From IMG/VR virus record IMGVR_UViG_3300025941_000021, positions 1 through 64,000 of that record: a stretch of DNA of 64,000 bases; one strand, 5' to 3'. Made by a program: the position numbers and the translations under genes. Positions 46,028 through 52,041 of this stretch are shown here, piece by piece. Each line of letters begins with the position of its first letter. Positions within the stretch are counted from its first letter, which is position 1. This DNA is from a virus. The notes below the pieces were generated by a model. The model did no database searches. It was given only the letters and a program-made list of their open reading frames with translations, and was not told the DNA's origin.

Positions 46028-46474
46028 ATGCGGACTAATCAAAAGCTGTATGTCGTAACTCGTCGAGATTTGTCTCCGGGTGCGCAGGCAGTGCAAGGCA
46101 TGCATGCTTTGGTTGAGTTCAAGTTCGAAAATCCAGATCAAGCCCGAGAGTGGCATGCTGAATCCAACACGTTGGGTTTCCTGTCTGTTGCAGACGAGAA
46201 AGAACTCAACGAACTGAGTGGAAAGCTGTTCTCTCTCGGCATTGCACATTCCCTGTTCCGCGAGCCGGATATGGGTATGAGCTTGACAGCCCTCGCAATA
46301 GAGGCTACAGATCAAGCAATGGAAGCGGTACGTCATCTGCCGCTAGCGATGAAAGAACTTCGAGCCTCTATGGGCCATCAGCAGGGCCAGCGGCTTCTAA
46401 ACCCGCGAAGCTCGGGGCAGCACCGAGTAGGGGCAGTGTGGAAACTTCTCAAGCAAGGGCTAGGGCTAAGTTAG
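46028..46474 (+). CDS. Pth2-like peptidyl-tRNA hydrolase
   Basis: 148 residues. KLYVVTRRDLSPGAQAVQGM with a conserved His next, a DEKELNELSGKLFSLGIAH segment, and SLFREPDMGMSLTALAIEA follow the archaeal/eukaryotic-type Pth2 order. The usual Lys after the Gly of the GK motif is Ala here, so activity is uncertain. The fold would end near residue 115; the last 35 or so residues coincide with the tRNA-like element at 46364. It likely releases peptides from stalled peptidyl-tRNA, recycling the phage tRNAs. Confidence 0.65.
   Translation: MRTNQKLYVVTRRDLSPGAQAVQGMHALVEFKFENPDQAREWHAESNTLGFLSVADEKELNELSGKLFSLGIAHSLFREPDMGMSLTALAIEATDQAMEAVRHLPLAMKELRASMGHQQGQRLLNPRSSGQHRVGAVWKLLKQGLGLS
46364..46435 (+). 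tRNA. tRNA-like element with amber anticodon CTA
   Basis: Full cloverleaf by hand: acceptor GCCTCTA/TAGGGGC (7 of 7), D-stem GGCC/GGCC, anticodon stem 4 bp plus a C-C at 31-39 with loop TTCTAAA (T33, CTA), and T-stem CTCGG/CCGAG (5 of 5). D- and T-loops lack the standard GG and TTC, and it overlaps the end of the Pth2 gene in sense. It would read UAG. Confidence 0.5.
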
Positions 46475-46629
46475 TTGAGTGGGCGTACATGGCACACTAC
46501 GGCGGGAAGTCTATGCTTGAGTGGATAGAAGACGAAGAAGTGCTAAACTACTGCAAAGATTACGAACTTGACCCAAAAGTGTTGGATCACATCGCATATT
46601 GGGTGTGGCGTGGTCTGAATAGACATTGA
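46438..46629 (+). CDS. Small helical protein (63 aa)
   Basis: GTG start at 46438, three bases after the tRNA-like element, or an internal ATG (MAHYGGKSM). VEWAYMAHYGGKSMLEWIED then VLNYCKDYELDPKVLDHIAY is a two-helix protein of unknown function. Confidence 0.55.
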   Translation: METSQARARAKLVEWAYMAHYGGKSMLEWIEDEEVLNYCKDYELDPKVLDHIAYWVWRGLNRH

Positions 46630-46718
46630 GGTGCGTAGGTGGCTGGTTGCCACAGGTCGGTTTATAACCGATACGTCTGATAAACACCGGAAGATGGGTT
46701 CGATTCCTGTACGCACCA
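46630..46718 (+). tRNA. Class II-shaped tRNA with anticodon TAT
   Basis: Acceptor GGTGCGT/ACGCACC, perfect D-stem GTGGC/GCCAC, anticodon stem GTCGG/CCGAT, loop TTTATAA, T-loop TTCGATT. The anticodon predicts Ile (AUA), yet the variable region is about 21 nt, as in Leu, Ser or Tyr tRNAs. Amino acid identity is therefore open. Confidence 0.65.
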
Positions 46719-46721
46719 TGA

Positions 46722-46805
46722 GGACTTGTGATGGAATAGGCAGACAGACGACACTTAAAACGTTGTGGTAGCGATACCGTGTGGGTTCAACTCCCACCAG
46801 GTCCA
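46722..46805 (+). tRNA. tRNA-Leu (anticodon TAA)
   Basis: Acceptor GGACTTG/CAGGTCC, loop CTTAAAA, class II variable arm. The 31-39 pair is A-C. Confidence 0.85.
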
Positions 46806-46819
46806 TTGAGGAGGAACCA

Positions 46820-47371
46820 ATGACTAGCATCATAGAGCGCAGAACTTTGCTGTTGAACTCTACTTACGAGCCACTTCGCGTGATCTCGTGGCAGCGTGCA
46901 GTCATCCTCTGGTTCGAAGACAAGGTTGAGGTCTTGAAGGAATATGAAGACTTCGAGCTAACTTCAATGTCACTCACCATGAAGTGTCCCGCTGTCGTGC
47001 GCTTGTTTGAGTACGTCAACGGCAAGAAGCATCGTGTGAAGTTCTCACGCATCAACGTATTTGCACGTGACAAGTACACGTGTCAATACTGTGGTGACAA
47101 GCCAGGTACACAGAACCTCACCTATGACCACGTGATTCCTCGTTCCAAGGGCGGAAAGACTGTCTGGGACAACATCGCTACATGCTGTATCAGGTGTAAC
47201 GGTAAGAAGGCAGACAGAACTCCGGCTGAGGCAAGGATGGTGTTGCGTTCGAAGCCGGTAAAGCCTGACTGGACTCCACGTCAGAAGCTCATCATTGCCC
47301 TTCCAAACACTCCTGACTGTTGGAGGGACTACCTCTACTGGAACCAGGAGTTGGAAAATGACAACGAGTAG
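46820..47371 (+). CDS. HNH endonuclease
   Basis: 183 residues from ATG 46820, with GAGGAGG upstream. NVFARDKYTCQYCGDK, YDHVIPRSKGG, WDNIATCCIRCNGKKADRTP give a zinc-stabilised HNH/McrA fold with the catalytic DH and both CxxC pairs. The N-terminal LLLNSTYEPLRVISWQRAV is typical of this subfamily. It may be a free-standing mobile endonuclease inserted in the tRNA array. Stop TAG. Confidence 0.8.
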   Translation: MTSIIERRTLLLNSTYEPLRVISWQRAVILWFEDKVEVLKEYEDFELTSMSLTMKCPAVVRLFEYVNGKKHRVKFSRINVFARDKYTCQYCGDKPGTQNLTYDHVIPRSKGGKTVWDNIATCCIRCNGKKADRTPAEARMVLRSKPVKPDWTPRQKLIIALPNTPDCWRDYLYWNQELENDNE

Positions 47372-47591
47372 CTTTCACCACCACTACATTGACAGGAAGG
47401 AACCTGAGTCTCCATCTATCGAGGTGTATACTCGGTTCTCTTTCTGGAACATGATCAAGATGATCATGCTTGGCGAATACGCTCATGTTTCCCATGAGTT
47501 GACTGAGGCTGAGATTGACCATTTGGCACGCACTATTGTCCGCTACAAGCTAACAAAGCGATTGCGTGCCGAAAGGAAGTCTGCTACATAA
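47358..47591 (+). CDS. Hypothetical protein (77 aa)
   Basis: ATG at 47358 overlaps the end of the HNH gene. His-rich start (MTTSSFHHHYIDRK), then FSFWNMIKMIMLGEYAHVSH and a charged helix. No family recognised. Confidence 0.55.
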   Translation: MTTSSFHHHYIDRKEPESPSIEVYTRFSFWNMIKMIMLGEYAHVSHELTEAEIDHLARTIVRYKLTKRLRAERKSAT

Positions 47592-47599
47592 TACATCCT

Positions 47600-47681
47600 G
47601 GAAGAAAAGATGGCAGTGGTGCCATACCTGTCTTGAAAACAGGGTGCCGTAACAGGTCGGGTTCGACTCCTATTTCTTCCG
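47600..47681 (+). tRNA. tRNA-Ser (anticodon TGA)
   Basis: Acceptor GGAAGAA/TTCTTCC, perfect stem CCTGT/ACAGG, loop CTTGAAA, class II variable arm. Confidence 0.9.
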
Positions 47682-47780
47682 AATGGATAGGCAAAGCCAC
47701 ATGCCGGCGTGATCAAATCCTGCAAAGTCCAGTTCAAGCGTTGGTGACGCGCTAGGCCACCGGAAGGTGAGTCACCATTT
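47682..47780 (+). other. Spacer with tRNA-Cys-like fragment and nested hairpin
   Basis: CTGCAAA and TTCAAG occur in tRNA-like spacing near 47719-47738 but no acceptor stem was found. GGTGAC/GTCACC with an inner CACC-GGAA-GGTG hairpin follows (about 47742-47775). Probably a decayed tRNA or processing site. Confidence 0.3.
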
Positions 47781-47865
47781 GGAGAGTAGAGTGGCTAGGT
47801 GCCACCCACGCCTGGAAAGCGTCGGATACCCGCAAGGGTAGGTGTTTCGAGTACACTGCTCTCCG
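47781..47865 (+). tRNA. tRNA-Ser (anticodon GGA)
   Basis: Acceptor GGAGAGT/GCTCTCC, 4-bp stem ACGC/GCGT, loop CTGGAAA, class II variable arm, T-loop TTCGAGT. Confidence 0.88.
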
Positions 47866-47869
47866 TATT

Positions 47870-47953
47870 GGAAAGTAACCTGCTCTGGGAGCAGCCCTGC
47901 CTCGAAAACAGGTGCACGGTTCGCCCGTGGTGGTTCGATTCCACTGCTTTCCG
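47870..47953 (+). tRNA. tRNA-Ser (anticodon CGA)
   Basis: Acceptor GGAAAGT/GCTTTCC, loop CTCGAAA with C-A at 31-39, class II variable arm. Confidence 0.88.
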
Positions 47954-47965
47954 TGAGGAGACAAC

Positions 47966-48553
47966 ATGGCAATCAAAGAAATCCTTCACTATCCGAATCC
48001 TATTCTCAAGCAGCAGACTGACCCGGTTGAAATCTTTGACGAGGGTATCGCGCAGTTGTCAGCAGACTTGAGAGATACGGCGAAGGCATTTCGCGCTGAG
48101 GGTCTCGCTGCCAACCAGATTGGTGCATTGTACTCGATGTTTGTGATTCGTGACTTCAAATCTCAGGAATACATCACGTGCATCAATCCGCAGATTCTGG
48201 CAGTCCACACGGACCAGGTGGACTCCAATGAGGGCTGTCTCAGCTTCCCTGGCGTCCTGGAACGCCTCAAGCGCGCTGAGTCGGTCCGTGTCACCTACCA
48301 AGACGAAGGCGGCCTGGTGACCGAGCGTTGGCTCTCTGGAATCACGTCTGTGGCATTCCAACACGAGTTGGACCATCTTCAAGGAAAGCTTTTCATCGAT
48401 CGCATGGGTAACCTACAGAAGCGTCTTGCTCTCAAGCGCTTGGACAAGGTGTCCCGTACGACGAAGCGATTTGCCAAGCAAATCCAAGGAAAGCTGCAAA
48501 AGGAACTTCGCAAGATCGAACTTGCACAGGCTTCCAAGTCTGCTACAGTGTGA
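47966..48553 (+). CDS. def: Peptide deformylase
   Basis: 195 residues from ATG 47966 (SD GAGGAGA). Motif 1 GLAANQIG, motif 2 EGCLSFPG with the metal-binding Cys, motif 3 QHELDHLQG with both His ligands and the catalytic Glu. It removes the formyl group from new N-termini. The C-terminal extension of about 35 residues is helical and basic (KRFAKQIQGKLQKELRK), a possible ribosome contact by analogy with bacterial enzymes. It sits between serine tRNAs, so it is co-transcribed with the translation block. Confidence 0.9.
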   Translation: MAIKEILHYPNPILKQQTDPVEIFDEGIAQLSADLRDTAKAFRAEGLAANQIGALYSMFVIRDFKSQEYITCINPQILAVHTDQVDSNEGCLSFPGVLERLKRAESVRVTYQDEGGLVTERWLSGITSVAFQHELDHLQGKLFIDRMGNLQKRLALKRLDKVSRTTKRFAKQIQGKLQKELRKIELAQASKSATV

Positions 48554-48560
48554 AGTTCTT

Positions 48561-48648
48561 GGAGAGTAACTCGACTTAGTAGTCGGCACTGTTTGCTAAA
48601 CAGAGGGTACGTGTAAAAGCGTATGGGGTGCGATTCCTCTGCTCTCCG
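48561..48648 (+). tRNA. tRNA-Ser (anticodon GCT)
   Basis: Acceptor GGAGAGT/GCTCTCC, loop TTGCTAA on a 4-bp CTGT/ACAG stem, long variable arm, T-loop TGCGATT. Shares its acceptor with tRNA-Ser(GGA). Confidence 0.85.
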
Positions 48649-48650
48649 TG

Positions 48651-48884
48651 GTTTCTTCTCGGTTGTACGCACTAACCCACTTGTTGGGATGTGAGGAAGT
48701 TCGCGGCTCCACTGCTAGACATGGGAGGCCAAAAGCCGTCCGTACCATGGAGGGAGCAAGTCAAACAGGGCAGAGTCGGAAAGCAGGATGTTGACGCCCG
48801 GGTTGATGCCACTAGAGGAATGTACAAACAGAAATCGGCCCTGTCAGTCGATTTTGGACAAAACCGCGGCTATAGAGAAGTTCC
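48651..48884 (+). ncRNA. rnpB: Compact RNase P RNA
   Basis: Conserved core in the right order. 5' GAGGAAGTTCGCGGCTCC (48693-48710) matches CRI. Then GAGCAAGTCAAACAGGG (48754-48770) matches CRIV, CTAGAGGAATG (48812-48822), and GACAAAACCGCGGCTAT (48857-48873) matches CRV. Helices: P1 48655-48660/48875-48880, P2 48661-48668/48822-48829, P3 hairpin 48671-48693, P4 48697-48706/48864-48871 with the bulged U kept and covarying bases relative to E. coli, P5 GCTCC/GGAGC, P15 GGGC/GCCC. About 226 nt against 377 in E. coli; most of the specificity domain is missing. Confidence 0.85.
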
Positions 48885-48913
48885 TTGACAACCTCCGCAC
48901 CTGAGGTCATACT
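48885..48913 (+). promoter_or_regulatory. Promoter P5 after the RNase P RNA
   Basis: TTGACA (48885-48890), 17-base spacer, CATACT (48908-48913), 14 bases before tRNA-Glu(CTC). Confidence 0.65.
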
Positions 48914-48927
48914 GGTGAAATCAAGAC

Positions 48928-48999
48928 GGCCCTATCGTCTAATGGCTAGGACGCCAGCCTCTCACGTTGAGAATCGGGGTTCAAATCCCCGTAGGGTCA
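48928..48999 (+). tRNA. tRNA-Glu (anticodon CTC)
   Basis: Acceptor GGCCCTA/TAGGGTC, loop CTCTCAC, T-arm CGGGG-TTCAAAT-CCCCG. Confidence 0.85.
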
Positions 49000-49005
49000 T
49001 CAAAC

Positions 49006-49077
49006 GGTCCATTCGTCTAGTGGTTAGGACGGCAGGCTTTCAATCTGCGAACCGGAGTTCGATTCTCCGATGGATCA
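49006..49077 (+). tRNA. tRNA-Glu (anticodon TTC)
   Basis: Acceptor GGTCCAT/ATGGATC, stem GCAGG/TCTGC, loop CTTTCAA, T-loop TTCGATT. Confidence 0.88.
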
Positions 49078-49113
49078 TTCCCGGTCCTCATTCCTGAGGA
49101 AACCCACCGGGAA
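49078..49113 (+). other. Two-part hairpin between tRNA-Glu and tRNA-Gly
   Basis: TTCCCGGT/ACCGGGAA encloses CCTCA-TTCC-TGAGG. A stable processing or terminator-like hairpin without U run. Confidence 0.5.
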
Positions 49114-49119
49114 ATCAAT

Positions 49120-49190
49120 GCGGGTAAAGTATAATGGTAGTATGAGTGGTTGCCAGCCATTCGGACAGGGTTCGATTCCCTGTACCCGCA
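49120..49190 (+). tRNA. tRNA-Gly (anticodon GCC)
   Basis: Acceptor GCGGGTA/TACCCGC, loop TTGCCAG, T-arm CAGGG-TTCGATT-CCCTG. Confidence 0.9.
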
Positions 49191-49194
49191 CTAC

Positions 49195-49265
49195 GCGGTT
49201 GAGATGTTACGGTAGCATGCGAGGCTTCCAACCTTGACGCGCGGGTTCGACTCCCGCTAGCCGCT
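49195..49265 (+). tRNA. tRNA-Gly (anticodon TCC)
   Basis: Acceptor GCGGTTG/TAGCCGC, loop CTTCCAA, T-arm GCGGG-TTCGACT-CCCGC. Confidence 0.88.
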
Positions 49266-49351
49266 TTCCGAGTAGCTCAGAGAAATAGAGCGTTAGGCTG
49301 TTGTGCACACATTTGGCCTAAAGGTCGGTGGTTTAAGTCCACCCTCGGGAT
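49266..49351 (+). tRNA. tRNA-like gene with 19-nt anticodon loop
   Basis: Acceptor TTCCGAG/CTCGGGA, D-arm GCTC/GAGC, T-arm GGTGG-TTTAAGT-CCACC and anticodon stem TTAGG/CCTAA are all perfect or nearly so, but the loop between the stem strands is 19 nt and contains the palindrome TGTGCACA. It may carry a short insertion or tiny intron, or be inactive. Amino acid not assignable. Confidence 0.6.
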
Positions 49352-49353
49352 CT

Positions 49354-49425
49354 GGTGCAATATCGATCTGGGATCGATGCAGTCTGCAAAACTGTTACAG
49401 GTGGGTCCGATTCCCACTTGCACCT
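49354..49425 (+). tRNA. tRNA-Cys (anticodon GCA)
   Basis: Acceptor GGTGCAA/TTGCACC, D-arm TCGATC/GATCGA, loop CTGCAAA, T-loop TCCGATT. Confidence 0.88.
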
Positions 49426-49430
49426 TCACA

Positions 49431-49492
49431 CAGCAGGTTATCTGATTGTGGACGTTTGCCAACTCCACCCGCGCAGTCAGAGATGCTTGCTG
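49431..49492 (+). ncRNA. Long imperfect hairpin, candidate Y RNA
   Basis: 5' and 3' ends pair (CAGCA/TGCTG), followed by ATCT/AGAT and GATTG/CAGTC with small bulges, and an inner GTGGA/TCCAC. Y RNAs are long end-paired stems with bulges bound by Ro60, and the Ro60 gene starts 170 bases downstream. Purely structural suggestion. Confidence 0.3.
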
Positions 49493-49524
49493 TCGTACTA
49501 AGTCGGCGGGAAAGTTGGAAACAT

Positions 49525-49596
49525 GCTGCATAAGCGTAAATGGTGACGCGCCGCCCTTGTAACGCGGAGAATCCGGTTCGATTCCGGAACGCAGCT
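49525..49596 (+). tRNA. tRNA-Thr (anticodon TGT)
   Basis: Acceptor GCTGCAT/ACGCAGC with one mismatch, loop CTTGTAA. The 31-39 pair is C-C. T-loop TTCGATT. Confidence 0.82.
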
Positions 49597-49663
49597 TAAA
49601 ACTGAATAGCTATACCAGCATAGTGCTGGGTTGTCTCCAACGGGATGAAAGGAGAATGTTTCT

Positions 49664-51244
49664 ATGGCAAACGCAAATCTATTTCGTGGTGGTGTATCCG
49701 CAGTTCGCAAGGCTTCTCGTAAGCCAGACGCGGTAAACAAGGCAGGCGGTACGGCTTACGCAATGGCTGATGAGGCTGCGCTAGCTCAGTATGCATGCAC
49801 TGGTACGTTCAACGACACGTTCTATTCGACGGCAGAACGTCAGATGAAGGAAACTCTTGCGCTCGCGCAGAAGGTTTCCCCTGAGTTCTTGGCGAAGACG
49901 GCAATCTACGCTCGTGACAAGGGTTTCATGAAGGACATGCCTGCATTCCTTCTTGCAGTTCTTTCGACGCGTGATGCTGACCTCTTCAAGAAGACGTTCC
50001 CTCGCGTCATCGACAATGGCAAGATGCTTCGTAACTTCGTCCAGATCATGCGCTCCGGTGCAGTTGGACGTAAGTCACTTGGCTCTGCGCCGAAGAAGGC
50101 GATTCAGGCATGGTTGAACGGTCGTAAGGACGGTTCTTTGTTCCGTGACTCCGTAGGCGACAAGCCTTCGTTGGGTGACGTGATCAAGATGGTCCACCCA
50201 TCGCCAGAAGGTGCGTCTCGTGAGGCTATGTACGCGTACCTCATCGGCAAGAAGTTGACGGATGCACAGTCCGCAGCTCTTCCTGGTGTGATCCAGCAGT
50301 ACGAGAACTTCAAGAAGAACACTTCTCTGGAAGTTCCAGACGTTGATTTCCGCATGTTGACGTCCTTGCCTCTCACTGAGAAGCAGTGGTCGTCCATCGC
50401 AGAGAAGGCGGGCTGGATGATGACGCGCATGAACCTCAACACGTTTGAGCGTCACGGCGTTCTCAAGAACCAGAAGATGGTCAACACCATCGCACATCGT
50501 CTCGGTTCGAAGGATGAGGTCTTGAAGGCTCGCGCTTTCCCTTATCAGCTTCTTACCGCGTACTTGAACGCAGACCCTGCGGTGCCTGCGAAGATCACGA
50601 ACGCTTTGCAAGAGGCAATGGAGCACGCTACGGCGAACGTTCCAAAGTACGAAGGCAAGGTCTACGTGATGATTGACGTGTCGGGTTCGATGGGTTCACC
50701 TGTTACGGGTCACCGTGCGGGTGCAACGTCGAAGACGACTTGCAAGGATGTTGCAGCCCTCGTGGCAGCATCGGTTCTTCGCAAGAACCCTGACGCAGAG
50801 GTCATCTTGTTCCACACGGACGCATGGCGTGAGAAGTTGAATCCGTTCGACTCCATCATGACCAACGCGCAGAAGATCATGAAGGCGCCTGGTGGCGGAA
50901 CGAACTGTGCAGCTCCGGTTGCATTGTTGAACCGTGAGAAGGCGGCAGGTGATCTCATCATCATGGTCTCGGATAACGAGTCCTGGGCACACAACTACAC
51001 CTGGGGAGCACGCTACGGCGGAAACCTACAGTCTGAGTGGGATGTGTTCAAGACACGAAACCCGAAGGCAAAGTTGGTTTGCATCGACATTCAGGTCGAG
51101 AACACGACGCAGGCAACGACCCGCAAGGATACGTTGAATGTTGGTGGTTTCTCGGACAACGTGTTCGAAGTAATCAACGAGTTCTCGTCCAACACCGGAT
51201 CGGCAACTTTCTGGACGGACAAGATCAATCAGGTTGCACTCTGA
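49664..51244 (+). CDS. rsr: Ro60 / TROVE-domain RNA-binding protein
   Basis: 526 residues, SD AAGGAG eight bases before the ATG. The N-terminal two thirds are helical repeats of the TROVE type (AIYARDKGFMKDMPAFLLAV, FVQIMRSGAVGRKSLGSAPK, AGWMMTRMNLNTFERHGVL). The C-terminal third is a VWA domain with MIDAS VMIDVSGSMGS near residue 338 and later Thr/Asp sites (GGGTNC, VSDNES). Ro60 is a ring that binds Y RNAs and misfolded RNAs and works with exonucleases in RNA quality control. Homologues are known in bacteria and in mycobacteriophages of the Bxz1 group. Confidence 0.88.
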   Translation: MANANLFRGGVSAVRKASRKPDAVNKAGGTAYAMADEAALAQYACTGTFNDTFYSTAERQMKETLALAQKVSPEFLAKTAIYARDKGFMKDMPAFLLAVLSTRDADLFKKTFPRVIDNGKMLRNFVQIMRSGAVGRKSLGSAPKKAIQAWLNGRKDGSLFRDSVGDKPSLGDVIKMVHPSPEGASREAMYAYLIGKKLTDAQSAALPGVIQQYENFKKNTSLEVPDVDFRMLTSLPLTEKQWSSIAEKAGWMMTRMNLNTFERHGVLKNQKMVNTIAHRLGSKDEVLKARAFPYQLLTAYLNADPAVPAKITNALQEAMEHATANVPKYEGKVYVMIDVSGSMGSPVTGHRAGATSKTTCKDVAALVAASVLRKNPDAEVILFHTDAWREKLNPFDSIMTNAQKIMKAPGGGTNCAAPVALLNREKAAGDLIIMVSDNESWAHNYTWGARYGGNLQSEWDVFKTRNPKAKLVCIDIQVENTTQATTRKDTLNVGGFSDNVFEVINEFSSNTGSATFWTDKINQVAL

Positions 51245-51269
51245 CCGCAGTGTGCTAACATAATCGCTC

Positions 51270-51289
51270 GGGTTGGGTAACACCAACCC
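51270..51289 (+). terminator. Hairpin after the Ro60 gene
   Basis: 7-bp perfect stem GGGTTGG/CCAACCC around GTAACA. No U run, so partial termination or processing. Confidence 0.4.
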
Positions 51290-51293
51290 ACAT

Positions 51294-51367
51294 GCTGGTA
51301 ATGCCGAAATGGTGCGGCACCTCATTCGTAACGAGGAATAGAGGGAGTTCGATTCTCCCTACCAGCT
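51294..51367 (+). tRNA. tRNA-Thr (anticodon CGT)
   Basis: Acceptor GCTGGTA/TACCAGC, D-arm GCCG/CGGC, loop TTCGTAA. The 31-39 pair is A-C. T-loop TTCGATT. Confidence 0.85.
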
Positions 51368-51438
51368 TCGGGTTTCGTCTAAAGGCAGGACAGTGGACTT
51401 TGACCCCACCAATCGAGGTTCGATTCCTCGCGCCCGAA
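51368..51438 (+). tRNA. tRNA-Gln (anticodon TTG)
   Basis: Acceptor TCGGGTT/CGCCCGA, loop CTTTGAC. The 31-39 pair is A-C. Body nearly identical to tRNA-Gln(CTG) at 43308. Confidence 0.85.
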
Positions 51439-51451
51439 TCTACCAACACGA

Positions 51452-51490
51452 AGGCTCGTAGCTCCAATGGCTACGGGCCTTTTGCTTTTG
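51452..51490 (+). terminator. Strong intrinsic terminator ending the translation block
   Basis: 11-bp stem with one G-U pair (51452-51462/51470-51480), 7-base loop, then TTTTGCTTTT. Confidence 0.85.
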
Positions 51491-51506
51491 TGCTACACTA
51501 TACGCC

Positions 51507-51800
51507 ATGAATGTGGTCTGGCCTAGTCGTATAGCAACCCATGCCGAGGTTTGGCGTGTTCTCGACCTCTCAGGTTTGACAAACTCTCCGAGGGAGAGTA
51601 GAAACTATGTTCGCGCTGGTTTTGTGTTCCTCAACAATGAGCCGATCAGATCGATTAGCGACCGGATGGAGATAGGTAAGGACTACCGCTTGGAGCTAAG
51701 GTTTCCCAACGGCGTCATTCAAGGCACGGCTATCAGACTGGTCACGCCAACCTATTACAAGCCTCGTTTGAATCAGCCGGATACTGCGTACCGCAAATGA
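51507..51800 (+). CDS. S4-domain RNA-binding protein (97 aa)
   Basis: VWRVLDLSGLTNSPRESRNY then VRAGFVFLNNEPIRSI and EIGKDYRLELRF reproduce the S4 fold (R-x-x-x...G-x-V-x-(V/L)N). The size is close to Hsp15/RqcP-type proteins that bind the ribosome at peptidyl-tRNA. It lies right after the tRNA/Ro60 block but beyond a terminator. The ribosome link is inference. Confidence 0.65.
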   Translation: MNVVWPSRIATHAEVWRVLDLSGLTNSPRESRNYVRAGFVFLNNEPIRSISDRMEIGKDYRLELRFPNGVIQGTAIRLVTPTYYKPRLNQPDTAYRK

Positions 51801-52039
51801 TTTCACCCGTATTCAAGTGTCCCTATTGTGAGAAGGACATCAAGCCTACGATCGACTTCACCGGAGACATGCCTGTTGGCATGATGCCTGTATGTGACTG
51901 TCCAGAATCGAGACAGGCTTGGGAAGCTCAACATAGGGCAGAGGTCGAAGCGCGTAAGAATGCGCTTCGAAATGGACGGATCCGTGCGAGCAATCTTCTG
52001 ACTGTTGGACGTACGACATCGCCGAAACGTAGAAGGTAA
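51797..52039 (+). CDS. Zinc-ribbon protein (80 aa)
   Basis: FKCPYCEKD and VCDCPES form two Cys pairs about 23 residues apart. A charged helix and very basic end (TTSPKRRR) follow. ATG overlaps the S4 gene stop. Confidence 0.6.
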   Translation: MISPVFKCPYCEKDIKPTIDFTGDMPVGMMPVCDCPESRQAWEAQHRAEVEARKNALRNGRIRASNLLTVGRTTSPKRRR

Positions 52040-52041
52040 CC

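Noticed and set aside
48691-48888. 65-codon plus-strand frame in the tRNA array
   Set aside because: It lies entirely within the RNase P RNA, starts at a GTG without ribosome site, and its composition follows the conserved RNA blocks.
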